This document shows, piece after piece, positions 56,895-63,928 of a stretch of 64,000 nt of DNA. The notes under the pieces are model-generated. The model ran no database searches. It was not told the DNA's origin and saw nothing but the letters and a program-made list of their open reading frames with translations. Both the position numbers and the translations under genes were made by a program. Each line of letters starts with the position of its first letter. The first letter of the stretch is position 1. This DNA comes from a virus: positions 57,335 through 121,334 of the IMG/VR virus record IMGVR_UViG_3300034082_004432; one strand, given 5' to 3'.

Positions 56895-57431
56895 TAAATC
56901 TATATCAATCTTTTTGTTTAATATTTTTTTATTGGGATTCTTAACCAATTTCAGATTTGCTAGCAGTCTGTTTTTTAAGTCAATACGCAAATCAGATTTC
57001 ATGATTTCTTTTGCAATTAAAGATTTTATTTTAAATAAATCAATTTCAATGTGTAGCAAGTTGTAAAAAATTTTCTCTTCTATAGCTTCAAAAGTGCTTG
57101 AATTATGCTTTGCTTCTTGAATTGAAAGACATTCAAATAAGTTAGAAACAAAATATTTAATAGTATTATATTTTTGCAGATTCATAATTGATAGATCGTG
57201 TAATTCGTTTAAATTAAACAAATAATCAATGTCCCCAATTAATTGAAATAAATTACCGTCAGCATCAATTATATAAAAAGCAATAATTTTATTGTTTTGT
57301 ATTATTGATATAACTGGTTGCCCAGACCTCAAACCAATAAACATAATTTTAGAAATATTAGACGGATTACTGATTCCAAGCATATGGACATCATCTTCTT
57401 TTCTGCGAACAAAAGTTAAATATGCTTTCAT
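56859..57431 (-). CDS. Unrecognised phage protein
   Basis: A 190-residue protein. It has a beta-like N-terminal half (KAYLTFVRRKEDDVHMLGI, QPVISIIQNNKIIAFYIIDADGNLF) and a helical C-terminal half rich in Lys, Leu and Ile (IKSLIAKEIMKSDLRIDLKNRLL). No cysteine motif. Its stop lies inside the convergent acidic gene (36-base overlap). Start overlaps the upstream gene by 4 bases (ATGA-type). No family recognised. Composition is more AT-rich than the structural genes. Confidence 0.5.
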   Translation of the reverse strand: MKAYLTFVRRKEDDVHMLGISNPSNISKIMFIGLRSGQPVISIIQNNKIIAFYIIDADGNLFQLIGDIDYLFNLNELHDLSIMNLQKYNTIKYFVSNLFECLSIQEAKHNSSTFEAIEEKIFYNLLHIEIDLFKIKSLIAKEIMKSDLRIDLKNRLLANLKLVKNPNKKILNKKIDIDLSGYSIKINSFI

Positions 57432-58030
57432 TTAATGATCAAATGTTCAATCAAAGTAGATTCTTTGTAGTTTGCAGAATGACCCCAAATATTTATCCAA
57501 TAGTCAATTATTTTATTTTTTCTGGATAATGTAAAACAAGTTTCATAAATTTGATGTTCAATATTTGCTTCTGACAAAAGATAATTTGCATATTTATTTC
57601 TTGAATTGTAAATATTCAAAATATTACTTGAAAAATAATTTTGATTACATAAAATAAAATTATGTAAATCATCTTTGTCAAATGGATTTAGTCTCAATTT
57701 GTCATACACAACAGTAAGTTGCAAATCTTCAAAAATTTCTTCAATCAAGCTTATCAACTGAAGTTTTTTATTTTTAGGCAAGAGAAATAAATCTATTGGT
57801 TTTAAATTAATTTTTCTTATGTTATTTTCATTTATTTTCTTCATTTCTGAAGGATTTAAATTTTGACATGAAAATAACTGTTCTTCATAAGACTCATGAT
57901 TTTCAAAACTAATCCAATAATGTACAGGGTGTTCAAACAAAAATGCTCTCAAACTAATAATAATTTCCAATCTATCGTTTTGAGAGCATTGATTTACCTT
58001 ATTGGAAATTTCAATTAATGTATTCAACAC
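57428..58030 (-). CDS. Unrecognised phage protein
   Basis: A 200-residue, mostly helical protein rich in Asn, Ile, Leu, with two Cys in the middle (FSCQNLNPSEM, ILCNQNYF). It resembles no family I know. It starts 3 bases after the 87-residue gene and overlaps the 190-residue gene by 4 bases, so the minus strand set of four genes (58533 to 56859) is one operon. The genes here are more AT-rich than others in the window. Confidence 0.5.
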   Translation of the reverse strand: MLNTLIEISNKVNQCSQNDRLEIIISLRAFLFEHPVHYWISFENHESYEEQLFSCQNLNPSEMKKINENNIRKINLKPIDLFLLPKNKKLQLISLIEEIFEDLQLTVVYDKLRLNPFDKDDLHNFILCNQNYFSSNILNIYNSRNKYANYLLSEANIEHQIYETCFTLSRKNKIIDYWINIWGHSANYKESTLIEHLIIK

Positions 58031-58033
58031 TCA

Positions 58034-58297
58034 TTATTTTTTGCCAAATAAATGATAAACAGCTTCATTGACGATTGGCTGTAAGCTCATTCCTTTTGAA
58101 TATAATCTCACGTTGGCAATAGAACCATAGCTTTCATCCAAATACTTAAACAATCTTCTTAACTTTCTATCAACTTCGATTTCAGAAGGATTGTAATTTT
58201 TTTGAAGAGCACAAAGTCTTCTGATAGCATTTTCGCCATCAATTTTAATGATCTTCATCTCGTAAGTTGGTTGTTGCGGATCTGGTTCAGTACTCAT
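58034..58297 (-). CDS. Small basic protein, unrecognised
   Basis: An 87-residue protein with a Pro/Gln N-terminus (STEPDPQQPTYEM) and a basic helical core (NAIRRLCALQK, EVDRKLRRLFKYLDESYG). It could bind nucleic acid or protein partners, but no motif shows it. It begins 2 bases after the 77-residue gene. No Shine-Dalgarno is evident, so coupling is likely. Confidence 0.5.
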   Translation of the reverse strand: MSTEPDPQQPTYEMKIIKIDGENAIRRLCALQKNYNPSEIEVDRKLRRLFKYLDESYGSIANVRLYSKGMSLQPIVNEAVYHLFGKK

Positions 58298-58299
58298 AA

Positions 58300-58533
58300 T
58301 TATTTACTTATATCTAAATTTTGTACGTGAATTTCGTTATATGCAAAAGCAACATTTTGGCTTGGGACATTGAATAAACATATCACCATCTTCTCATCTT
58401 TGAATATAGTGTAAAAATCTTTATTCACTAAAAGAACACCCTCAATTGGTCCTATAAGTGCTGATGGATTGTAGGTTTGAATTTTCCATTTTCCATTACC
58501 CCTATTTTGTGAATTATTATCAACTGTTGCCAT
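58300..58533 (-). CDS. Small unrecognised protein
   Basis: A 77-residue protein with a polar Asn/Gly N-terminus and a beta-like body (YNPSALIGPIEGVLLVNK, MVICLFNVPSQN). The start has a strong GGAGGA Shine-Dalgarno about 8 bases upstream, and it is the first of a four-gene minus strand operon divergent from clpX. No family recognised. Confidence 0.5.
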   Translation of the reverse strand: MATVDNNSQNRGNGKWKIQTYNPSALIGPIEGVLLVNKDFYTIFKDEKMVICLFNVPSQNVAFAYNEIHVQNLDISK

Positions 58534-58594
58534 ATTTTTTCCTCCAAAACGAATATATTATTATTTGTAGACTCACTTATATCCTACCTATATG

Positions 58595-58611
58595 TATAAT
58601 ATTTAGGAGGG
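58595..58611 (+). promoter_or_regulatory. -10 box and Shine-Dalgarno before clpX
   Basis: TATAAT at 58595-58600 (preceded by TG) is followed by AGGAGGG at 58605-58611 and the ATG at 58618. The expected start, near 58607, would be inside the Shine-Dalgarno, so the leader is very short. No clear -35 box. Confidence 0.5.
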
Positions 58612-58617
58612 AAACAT

Positions 58618-59970
58618 ATGGGTAATAAGACATTAGTTCACGCTTGTAATTTTTGCGATAGACCGGCCACCAAAGATGTATTAGGCGAATTAGAAATATT
58701 TGAGTACAAAATTGCAAAAATTTATCTTTGTGATCAATGTTTCAAGAGCTACAAAACTGGAAATAAATTTGGACAGCTTCAAATTCATCAAAACATCATG
58801 TCATTGATAATCAATGCTGAAGATGATGCTCCTATTCTTAGTTTGAAAGAAAAGTTAGCTGAAGTAGCTCCACTATCTAAAAAGTTCTTATTTGAAAGAA
58901 GACAGAATATTTTTAAGAAAGTTACTCCACAAGATCTTTATGAAAATTTAGACAAAAAAGTTGTTGGGCAAGATAACGCAAAGAAGCGAATTAGTATAGC
59001 TGTGTTTGAACATATGAGAAATATCATGCATACTAGACTAAATGATAAGCAAAATATTTTGTTTCTTGGTCCTTCTGGTAGTGGAAAAACTTTGATTGTT
59101 AATACAATTTCTAAGTTTTTAGATGTGCCTTATGTTTCCGGAGATGCAACATCTTTTTCTCCAACAGGCTTTCAAGGATCTGATTCAGACTCTGTAATTA
59201 CTGATTTATTGATAAAAGCAAATGGTGAACCTGGCCTTGCGGAAAAAGGTGTCGTTTTCATTGATGAAATTGATAAGCTTGCTTCCAATATGAGTTCAGC
59301 AACAAGATTAGAAAGCTTTCATTATTCAACACAAAGCACTCTTTTGAAGTTGATAGAAGGCAAAAAAATAAAGGTAAATTCGTCTGCTTTAGGAGAACAA
59401 GGCTCTCCTCCAGTAGTAGTCGATACATCTAGTATTTTATTTTGTTTTGGAGGCGCTTTTAACGGGCTGGAAAAGATTGTTGCTAAGAAGCTAGGTCTCA
59501 CTGAAGGATCTATAGGATTCAGAAATACAAAAAGTGCTGATTATGAGACTCAAATAAAAAATTATGAAATTTATGAAAAAGCTTCACACGAAATTTTGAG
59601 TGAAAGTTTGATTGAATATGGCATGTCTACAGAGTTCGTTGGCCGAATTCAGAGCATAGTTCCTTTGGTTCCTTTATCAAAAGAACAAATGCTATATTGC
59701 TTGTTGCAACTTGAAGACTCTCCAATAATTAAGAATCAAATTATGTTTGCTGAATCTAATGTTGAATTGATGTTCGATGAAGAATATTATGATGAAGTAG
59801 TTGAAAAAGCCATCAAGTCTGGCACTGGAACTAGAGCGTTAAATTCTATAGTAAAGGCTTCATTATCAAGTGCAGCATTTGATTTATTGGGATTACAACA
59901 CAGCCAAGTAAAAAAGGTTTCTATATCTAAAGGTTGTGTATCAAATCCAAAATTATACACACTTGAATAA
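58618..59970 (+). CDS. clpX: ClpX ATPase (unfoldase)
   Basis: A 450-residue AAA+ unfoldase. An N-terminal zinc-binding domain has Cys10, Cys13, Cys38 and Cys41, as in ClpX. The AAA+ part has Walker A GPSGSGKT at 151-158, Walker B VVFIDEID near 213, and the sensor-2 arginine in GTGTRALNS at about 402-410. The IGF motif needed to dock on ClpP is present (Ile299-Phe301, in EGSIGFRNT). No clpP gene was seen here, so it could use host ClpP and redirect proteolysis, or work alone as a remodelling ATPase. It is divergent to a four-gene operon. Two residues of pore loops were not checked. Confidence 0.9.
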   Translation: MGNKTLVHACNFCDRPATKDVLGELEIFEYKIAKIYLCDQCFKSYKTGNKFGQLQIHQNIMSLIINAEDDAPILSLKEKLAEVAPLSKKFLFERRQNIFKKVTPQDLYENLDKKVVGQDNAKKRISIAVFEHMRNIMHTRLNDKQNILFLGPSGSGKTLIVNTISKFLDVPYVSGDATSFSPTGFQGSDSDSVITDLLIKANGEPGLAEKGVVFIDEIDKLASNMSSATRLESFHYSTQSTLLKLIEGKKIKVNSSALGEQGSPPVVVDTSSILFCFGGAFNGLEKIVAKKLGLTEGSIGFRNTKSADYETQIKNYEIYEKASHEILSESLIEYGMSTEFVGRIQSIVPLVPLSKEQMLYCLLQLEDSPIIKNQIMFAESNVELMFDEEYYDEVVEKAIKSGTGTRALNSIVKASLSSAAFDLLGLQHSQVKKVSISKGCVSNPKLYTLE

Positions 59971-60005
59971 AGGTTGTCTATTTTGACATCTAGTAATTTA
60001 ATAAC

Positions 60006-60941
60006 ATGGAAAATCATGAAATTATTAAGCTTGCAGTAAGGTTAACAGAAGAGAATAATTATGTTTGCAAAATTGCTGCAATCAATCAAGCTTTTATGAT
60101 TAAAGCAAAAGATAAGCTAGGTACAATCGATACTTTCATTACTGTGAGAGGTATTGAGACAGCAGATCAGTGGAAATTAGCATTTACAACTGCAGGATTC
60201 TCTGATGTAATTGTCTCCCCTTTTAGAGGAAGTGGCAATCTGTCTATGAAAGATGTAAATAGTGATTTATTTGACGCAGTTTCTGAACGTGCAAAATGGA
60301 GATTTGAGACAAAACCTGAAGGTTACAATACTCCTTTCACATCTTATAATCCATATGCTGGGAAAGATACTGAATTTGATTCATCTGACCCTAGATTAAG
60401 TAAAACTGTTTCCGTTGATGACACTAATGAATATCAGAAATATTTATTTGAAAAATATTTTAAAAAAGAAAAAGACAGAATTTTTTCAGGTTGGTTTGAT
60501 GGAAGTTTGGTAGATTGGTTGTCTAAAATTGCTAGTATTGATACAGAAGTAAATGAAATATTAAGTAAAAAAACTTTTGCATATTTGTATTCTTCTCCCA
60601 AGATTATTCAATTTATGTATGACATGAGTGTTCACAATCCAGAATTTGATCCGAAAACTTTTGAACCAAGCAAAGTCCAAATAAAAAATCTTATAATAAA
60701 AATGTATCCTTTAATAAATATTTTAGTTTCGTCTGATGTTGATGCTGATGAATTTCCAGAAAATTTAATTTACCCTCAACTTGATATGATTGTTCAAAAA
60801 GCAAGAAATCATAAATTTTTCAAACAATATGAACAAAAAGACTTAAACGAAATGCAACAATCTGAAATTAATCAGCAATTTGAAAAAGATAAAGCAACAT
60901 ACCAAAAAATAAAGAGATTCTTGAGAGGTCTTTCAGCATGA
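60006..60941 (+). CDS. Unrecognised protein with diverged tag-like N-terminus
   Basis: A 311-residue protein. Residues 5-34 (IIKLAVRLTEENNY...MIKAK) look like a diverged copy of the tag motif of the muramidase (LAKLANKLDKLGSYS...LIKISQ). The rest is mainly helical with a Trp/Phe-rich middle (FSGWFDGSLVDWLSKIA) and a charged end. No catalytic or membrane motif. No Shine-Dalgarno is obvious. It overlaps the next gene by 4 bases. The gene may code a virion component, but this is inferred from the tag only. Confidence 0.5.
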   Translation: MENHEIIKLAVRLTEENNYVCKIAAINQAFMIKAKDKLGTIDTFITVRGIETADQWKLAFTTAGFSDVIVSPFRGSGNLSMKDVNSDLFDAVSERAKWRFETKPEGYNTPFTSYNPYAGKDTEFDSSDPRLSKTVSVDDTNEYQKYLFEKYFKKEKDRIFSGWFDGSLVDWLSKIASIDTEVNEILSKKTFAYLYSSPKIIQFMYDMSVHNPEFDPKTFEPSKVQIKNLIIKMYPLINILVSSDVDADEFPENLIYPQLDMIVQKARNHKFFKQYEQKDLNEMQQSEINQQFEKDKATYQKIKRFLRGLSA

Positions 60942-61618
60942 GTAAATTTAGAAAAATTGCAGCGATTCCCGCCAAGCTACCAGGCAATGCTGGCATGGCA
61001 GGTTTGTTTAGTCAGTTTATGGATGCTAAAGATATGGATGAATTCTTAAATAAAAAGAACATCTCGAGAAACTTACAATTTATAGCAGCTTTATTTCCTG
61101 GTTTTACAGACAGATATTCTCCATCAGCTTTTTACCATGCTTTAGAATATGATAAAGACAGAGGCTACAATAATACCTCTCACTCACAAGGCGCACATGA
61201 ACTTTTAGATCCAAAAATTATGGAGGAAGTGAAAAAGTTTAAGAAGAATCCTCCAAAAGACCTTAAGGATGTAGACGGAAAACCAATAAAAAGTTTGGAA
61301 AATATAAATTTACCAGAGACATCAGGAAGATATAAAGCCATGGAAGAACAATTGTATCCAGAAGAAAAGAAAGAAGCTCAAAATACTAATTCTAAATTTG
61401 TAAAAACTTCTCAAGTATCAAAAGCTAAAGAATTAGAAAGAATCGTTCCAAAGTGGACTATTGAAGATGTTATTAAAGACATGGCAAGAGTTGCAAAAAG
61501 ATCAGATCTTTCACAAGTAGACAAACAACAAACAATGATTAACATATTATCAAATTATGAAAAATTGATAGCTCCGTTGAGTAATTTTCTAAATAAAAAT
61601 GGCATACAATATAAATAA
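60938..61618 (+). CDS. Unrecognised protein with internal KTSQ motif
   Basis: A 226-residue protein. The N-terminal half is hydrophobic and Gly/Phe-rich (LPGNAGMAGLFSQFM, FIAALFPGFTD), the middle is charged, and residues 154-159 read FVKTSQ, the shared motif, with helical, Lys/Glu-rich sequence after it (KAKELERIVPKW). If the motif is a cleavage site, two parts of about 159 and 67 residues would result. GAGAGGT lies upstream of the ATG as Shine-Dalgarno. It overlaps the next gene by 20 bases. Confidence 0.5.
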   Translation: MSKFRKIAAIPAKLPGNAGMAGLFSQFMDAKDMDEFLNKKNISRNLQFIAALFPGFTDRYSPSAFYHALEYDKDRGYNNTSHSQGAHELLDPKIMEEVKKFKKNPPKDLKDVDGKPIKSLENINLPETSGRYKAMEEQLYPEEKKEAQNTNSKFVKTSQVSKAKELERIVPKWTIEDVIKDMARVAKRSDLSQVDKQQTMINILSNYEKLIAPLSNFLNKNGIQYK

Positions 61619-62360
61619 ATTATTTGAAATTGCAAAGTTATTAGATACAAAGGGTAAGTACTCTTTATCTGATAAAGTTGATAATTTCATTAAGACTTCT
61701 CAAAGTTTACTTCCAACTTTGCCAAGTGAATATCAGCCTACATCATCGCCTGTAACTGGAAATCCATTTATTGACTCAATGTTTCAAAACATGAGCGATA
61801 CAGCAGCTGGATCACAATTTGCTGGAGGTGGAATGTATGATCGTTTTTCACCTTACAAATCCAAAATGGGTCCAAATGCTCCAGGTATATTGCCTACAAT
61901 TACTCCTGCTCAATTAGCTGAATTATCAAAAACTGAAAAAGGCAGAGAGTATCTTGCACAAATGCAACTTAGAGGTGGTTTAAAAGCCACAAATTATGAA
62001 AATTTATCAAATGCAGGTATGACAAGTTTTGCAAAGCTTGTAGACCAGTTCTTGAATCCTGGAGTTGCCAAAGAAGTTCAGCAATCATTTTTGAATGATA
62101 CTTTCCCAGGCGCATTAACTGGCCAATTATCTAATATTTTGACAAGATTTCCAATTAATGAATGGCTTATGAGATTAAACCCATTTTATAACCTTGCTTC
62201 AAAATATCCTCAACATTCAGCAAAAATTACACAGAGTATAAATACTGCTGCAAAATCTGCAATAGAAAATTTAAGATATCACGATCCAGTTCAATACGAA
62301 AAAATTATTAAAGATCCTAAATTCAAGCCATTTCAAGCAAAATTTAATTTCAATATTTAG
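61599..62360 (+). CDS. Unrecognised protein with N-terminal tag motif
   Basis: A 253-residue protein with the tag in full: NINKLFEIAKLLDTKGKYSL, then KVDNFIKTSQ ending at Gln35. After this comes a Pro/Ser/Gly-rich flexible part (about 36-90) and a helical body (YLAQMQLRGGLKATNYENL, VQQSFLNDTFPGALTG). There is no known catalytic motif. It starts in the last codons of the previous gene. With its neighbour and the gene at 60006 it forms a three-gene set likely to be virion-associated. Confidence 0.55.
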   Translation: MAYNINKLFEIAKLLDTKGKYSLSDKVDNFIKTSQSLLPTLPSEYQPTSSPVTGNPFIDSMFQNMSDTAAGSQFAGGGMYDRFSPYKSKMGPNAPGILPTITPAQLAELSKTEKGREYLAQMQLRGGLKATNYENLSNAGMTSFAKLVDQFLNPGVAKEVQQSFLNDTFPGALTGQLSNILTRFPINEWLMRLNPFYNLASKYPQHSAKITQSINTAAKSAIENLRYHDPVQYEKIIKDPKFKPFQAKFNFNI

Positions 62361-62364
62361 ATTC

Positions 62365-62372
62365 TGTACAAA
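62365..62372 (+). promoter_or_regulatory. Candidate leaderless promoter before macro-domain gene
   Basis: TGTACAAA ends 7 bases before the ATG at 62379, with no Shine-Dalgarno between. TGTACAAT stands at almost the same distance from the dnaK ATG. No clear -35 box. Confidence 0.4.
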
Positions 62373-62378
62373 ATTTAT

Positions 62379-63122
62379 ATGTCAGAATTATGTCCAGTTT
62401 ATTTATCATCTGGTGATTGTTTAGTAAAAGTATTATCAAACCCAAGATTATCTTCATTTATCGCTAAAATTCAGCTTGATGTTGTAATAGAATCTTGGGG
62501 TAAAGATTGTCAAGGCAATCGTAATTTATGCACTTTTAAACATCAAATTGAAGAACAATCCTCCCCAGAACCAGAACCAACTCCAGAACCAATAATTGAT
62601 AATAAAACAAAAATTAGTATTCATAAGATAGAAAATCCTTATCTTGTCAAGGCTGATGTTTTAGTTTACCCTACTAATATTGGTCTTACTATTGATGATC
62701 CTTTACTCAATAAAATGTCTCGTGGTGTTGTTCAAAATGAGCTTGACAGATTTCAAAAACCTATTAATATGGGAACTGTTTACATTACTTCAAACGGTGG
62801 TGAAAATTCTAAAGTCAAATCTAGAAAAATTTATCACGCTACAGTGTCTGGAGAAAGTAGGCTTGTAAATGAAGTGGATCTCAAATCTGCAATGAGAAAA
62901 GCTTTGTTTTTAGCAGATGAAGAACAAGCCAGAAATGTACTTTTCATACCTGCTGATTGTGGCACTCACGATATCAATGATGCTGCTAGAGTTCAATTAG
63001 CTGCTATCAAGACCTATTTACAATCAGCCAAAGAATCAAATATTAAGAATATTTTCATCGTAATGGAAGACGAGGAGAGTTATCAAGTCTTTGAAGAATA
63101 TTATAATAGAATCTTTCTTTGA
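62379..63122 (+). CDS. Macro-domain protein with N-terminal Cys/His segment
   Basis: A 247-residue protein. Residues about 79-247 have the plan of macro domains, which bind ADP-ribose or remove it: ADVLVYPTNIGLTIDDP for the first loop, then GTVYITSNGG with IYHATVSG, then VLFIPADCGTHDIND and a final helix. The usual first-loop Asn pair is replaced by PTN, so binding may be unusual. The N-terminal part has Cys5, Cys14, Cys44, Cys51 and His55 (a possible CCCH zinc site) and a Pro/Glu linker at about 61-72. Such proteins in phages might counter NAD- or ADP-ribose-based host defence; this is inference. Confidence 0.7.
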   Translation: MSELCPVYLSSGDCLVKVLSNPRLSSFIAKIQLDVVIESWGKDCQGNRNLCTFKHQIEEQSSPEPEPTPEPIIDNKTKISIHKIENPYLVKADVLVYPTNIGLTIDDPLLNKMSRGVVQNELDRFQKPINMGTVYITSNGGENSKVKSRKIYHATVSGESRLVNEVDLKSAMRKALFLADEEQARNVLFIPADCGTHDINDAARVQLAAIKTYLQSAKESNIKNIFIVMEDEESYQVFEEYYNRIFL

Positions 63123-63133
63123 GGCATAATTGA

Positions 63134-63460
63134 ATGGAACAAAATATAGAATGCAACAACTCATCAAATTTAATTTGTGGTCTTCTTGATACCTTTAGTT
63201 GTGCAGCTTATATTTTAGATGACAATAAAAACCTGATAATGAATGACAAAGCACGAGAACTTTTTATGAAAGGTCTTGACATAAAAAATTATCTATCAGC
63301 ATCATATATACAATTTAGAGATCAAAGATACAGTTTGAAACAAAAAGATATAAATCACGGCACAAAAAGCAAATTATTTATTCTTGAAACTGTTGATGAC
63401 ACTATTGTAAAACTTTCAGAATCCTCAAAGAAATTACGACAAGTTCTCTCTGCTCTTTAA
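63134..63460 (+). CDS. PAS-like small protein
   Basis: A 108-residue protein. Residues about 15-45 (LLDTFSCAAYILDDNKNLIMND, then KARELFMKG) have the pattern of a PAS domain, where a first helix is followed by AYILDDN and a helix starting at N.KA. The end is helical (KLSESSKKLRQV). PAS domains sense ligands or give dimers in signalling proteins. No kinase part is attached. Start has TGAGG about 9 bases upstream. Followed directly by the coiled-coil membrane gene. Family match is tentative. Confidence 0.45.
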   Translation: MEQNIECNNSSNLICGLLDTFSCAAYILDDNKNLIMNDKARELFMKGLDIKNYLSASYIQFRDQRYSLKQKDINHGTKSKLFILETVDDTIVKLSESSKKLRQVLSAL

Positions 63461-63472
63461 TTGGAGGATACA

Positions 63473-63928
63473 ATGCAAGATAACGAAGTCGGATTAGAAC
63501 AACTTAAGAGCGTTTATAAAGCACAGACAGAGGCATATTTAGATTTTAATATGGCCCTCATCAATATTCTTACAAATCAAAAAGAAATATTAGCTCGTGT
63601 AGAATCTTTAAAATTATTATCCGAAGATGAATTTAAAAAACTTTCTAAAGATTATGCAGTTTTAGAAAGATTATTTGAAAATTTCCAAACAGCACAAGTT
63701 AAAAGAGATTCTGACATTGAAGAAGCAACTCTTGAATACACTGCGCAAATTTCTGATTTTGGTTCTGATATCTCTGAAGTCAAAGAAGATATCAAGAGTA
63801 TGAAGAAAATCTATTGGGATGTAAAAAACACAATAAACAGAATTATGTGGACAATTGGTGGAGTTATTGCTTTCTTAACTGTGCTTCAATTATTTACTGG
63901 CAAAACTGTATCGGATTTTGTAAAGTAA
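63473..63928 (+). CDS. Coiled-coil protein with C-terminal membrane anchor
   Basis: The start is ATG 63473 because GGAGG (63463-63467) lies 5 bases upstream; a TTG at 63461 sits in that element. The 151-residue product is helical and probably coiled-coil at about 20-120 (ILARVESLKLLSEDEFKKL, ISEVKEDIKSMKKIYW), then has one membrane segment near the end (IMWTIGGVIAFLTVLQLF) and a short tail. Such tail-anchored coiled coils may be spanin-, holin- or scaffold-like. Its TAA overlaps the next ATG. Confidence 0.6.
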   Translation: MQDNEVGLEQLKSVYKAQTEAYLDFNMALINILTNQKEILARVESLKLLSEDEFKKLSKDYAVLERLFENFQTAQVKRDSDIEEATLEYTAQISDFGSDISEVKEDIKSMKKIYWDVKNTINRIMWTIGGVIAFLTVLQLFTGKTVSDFVK

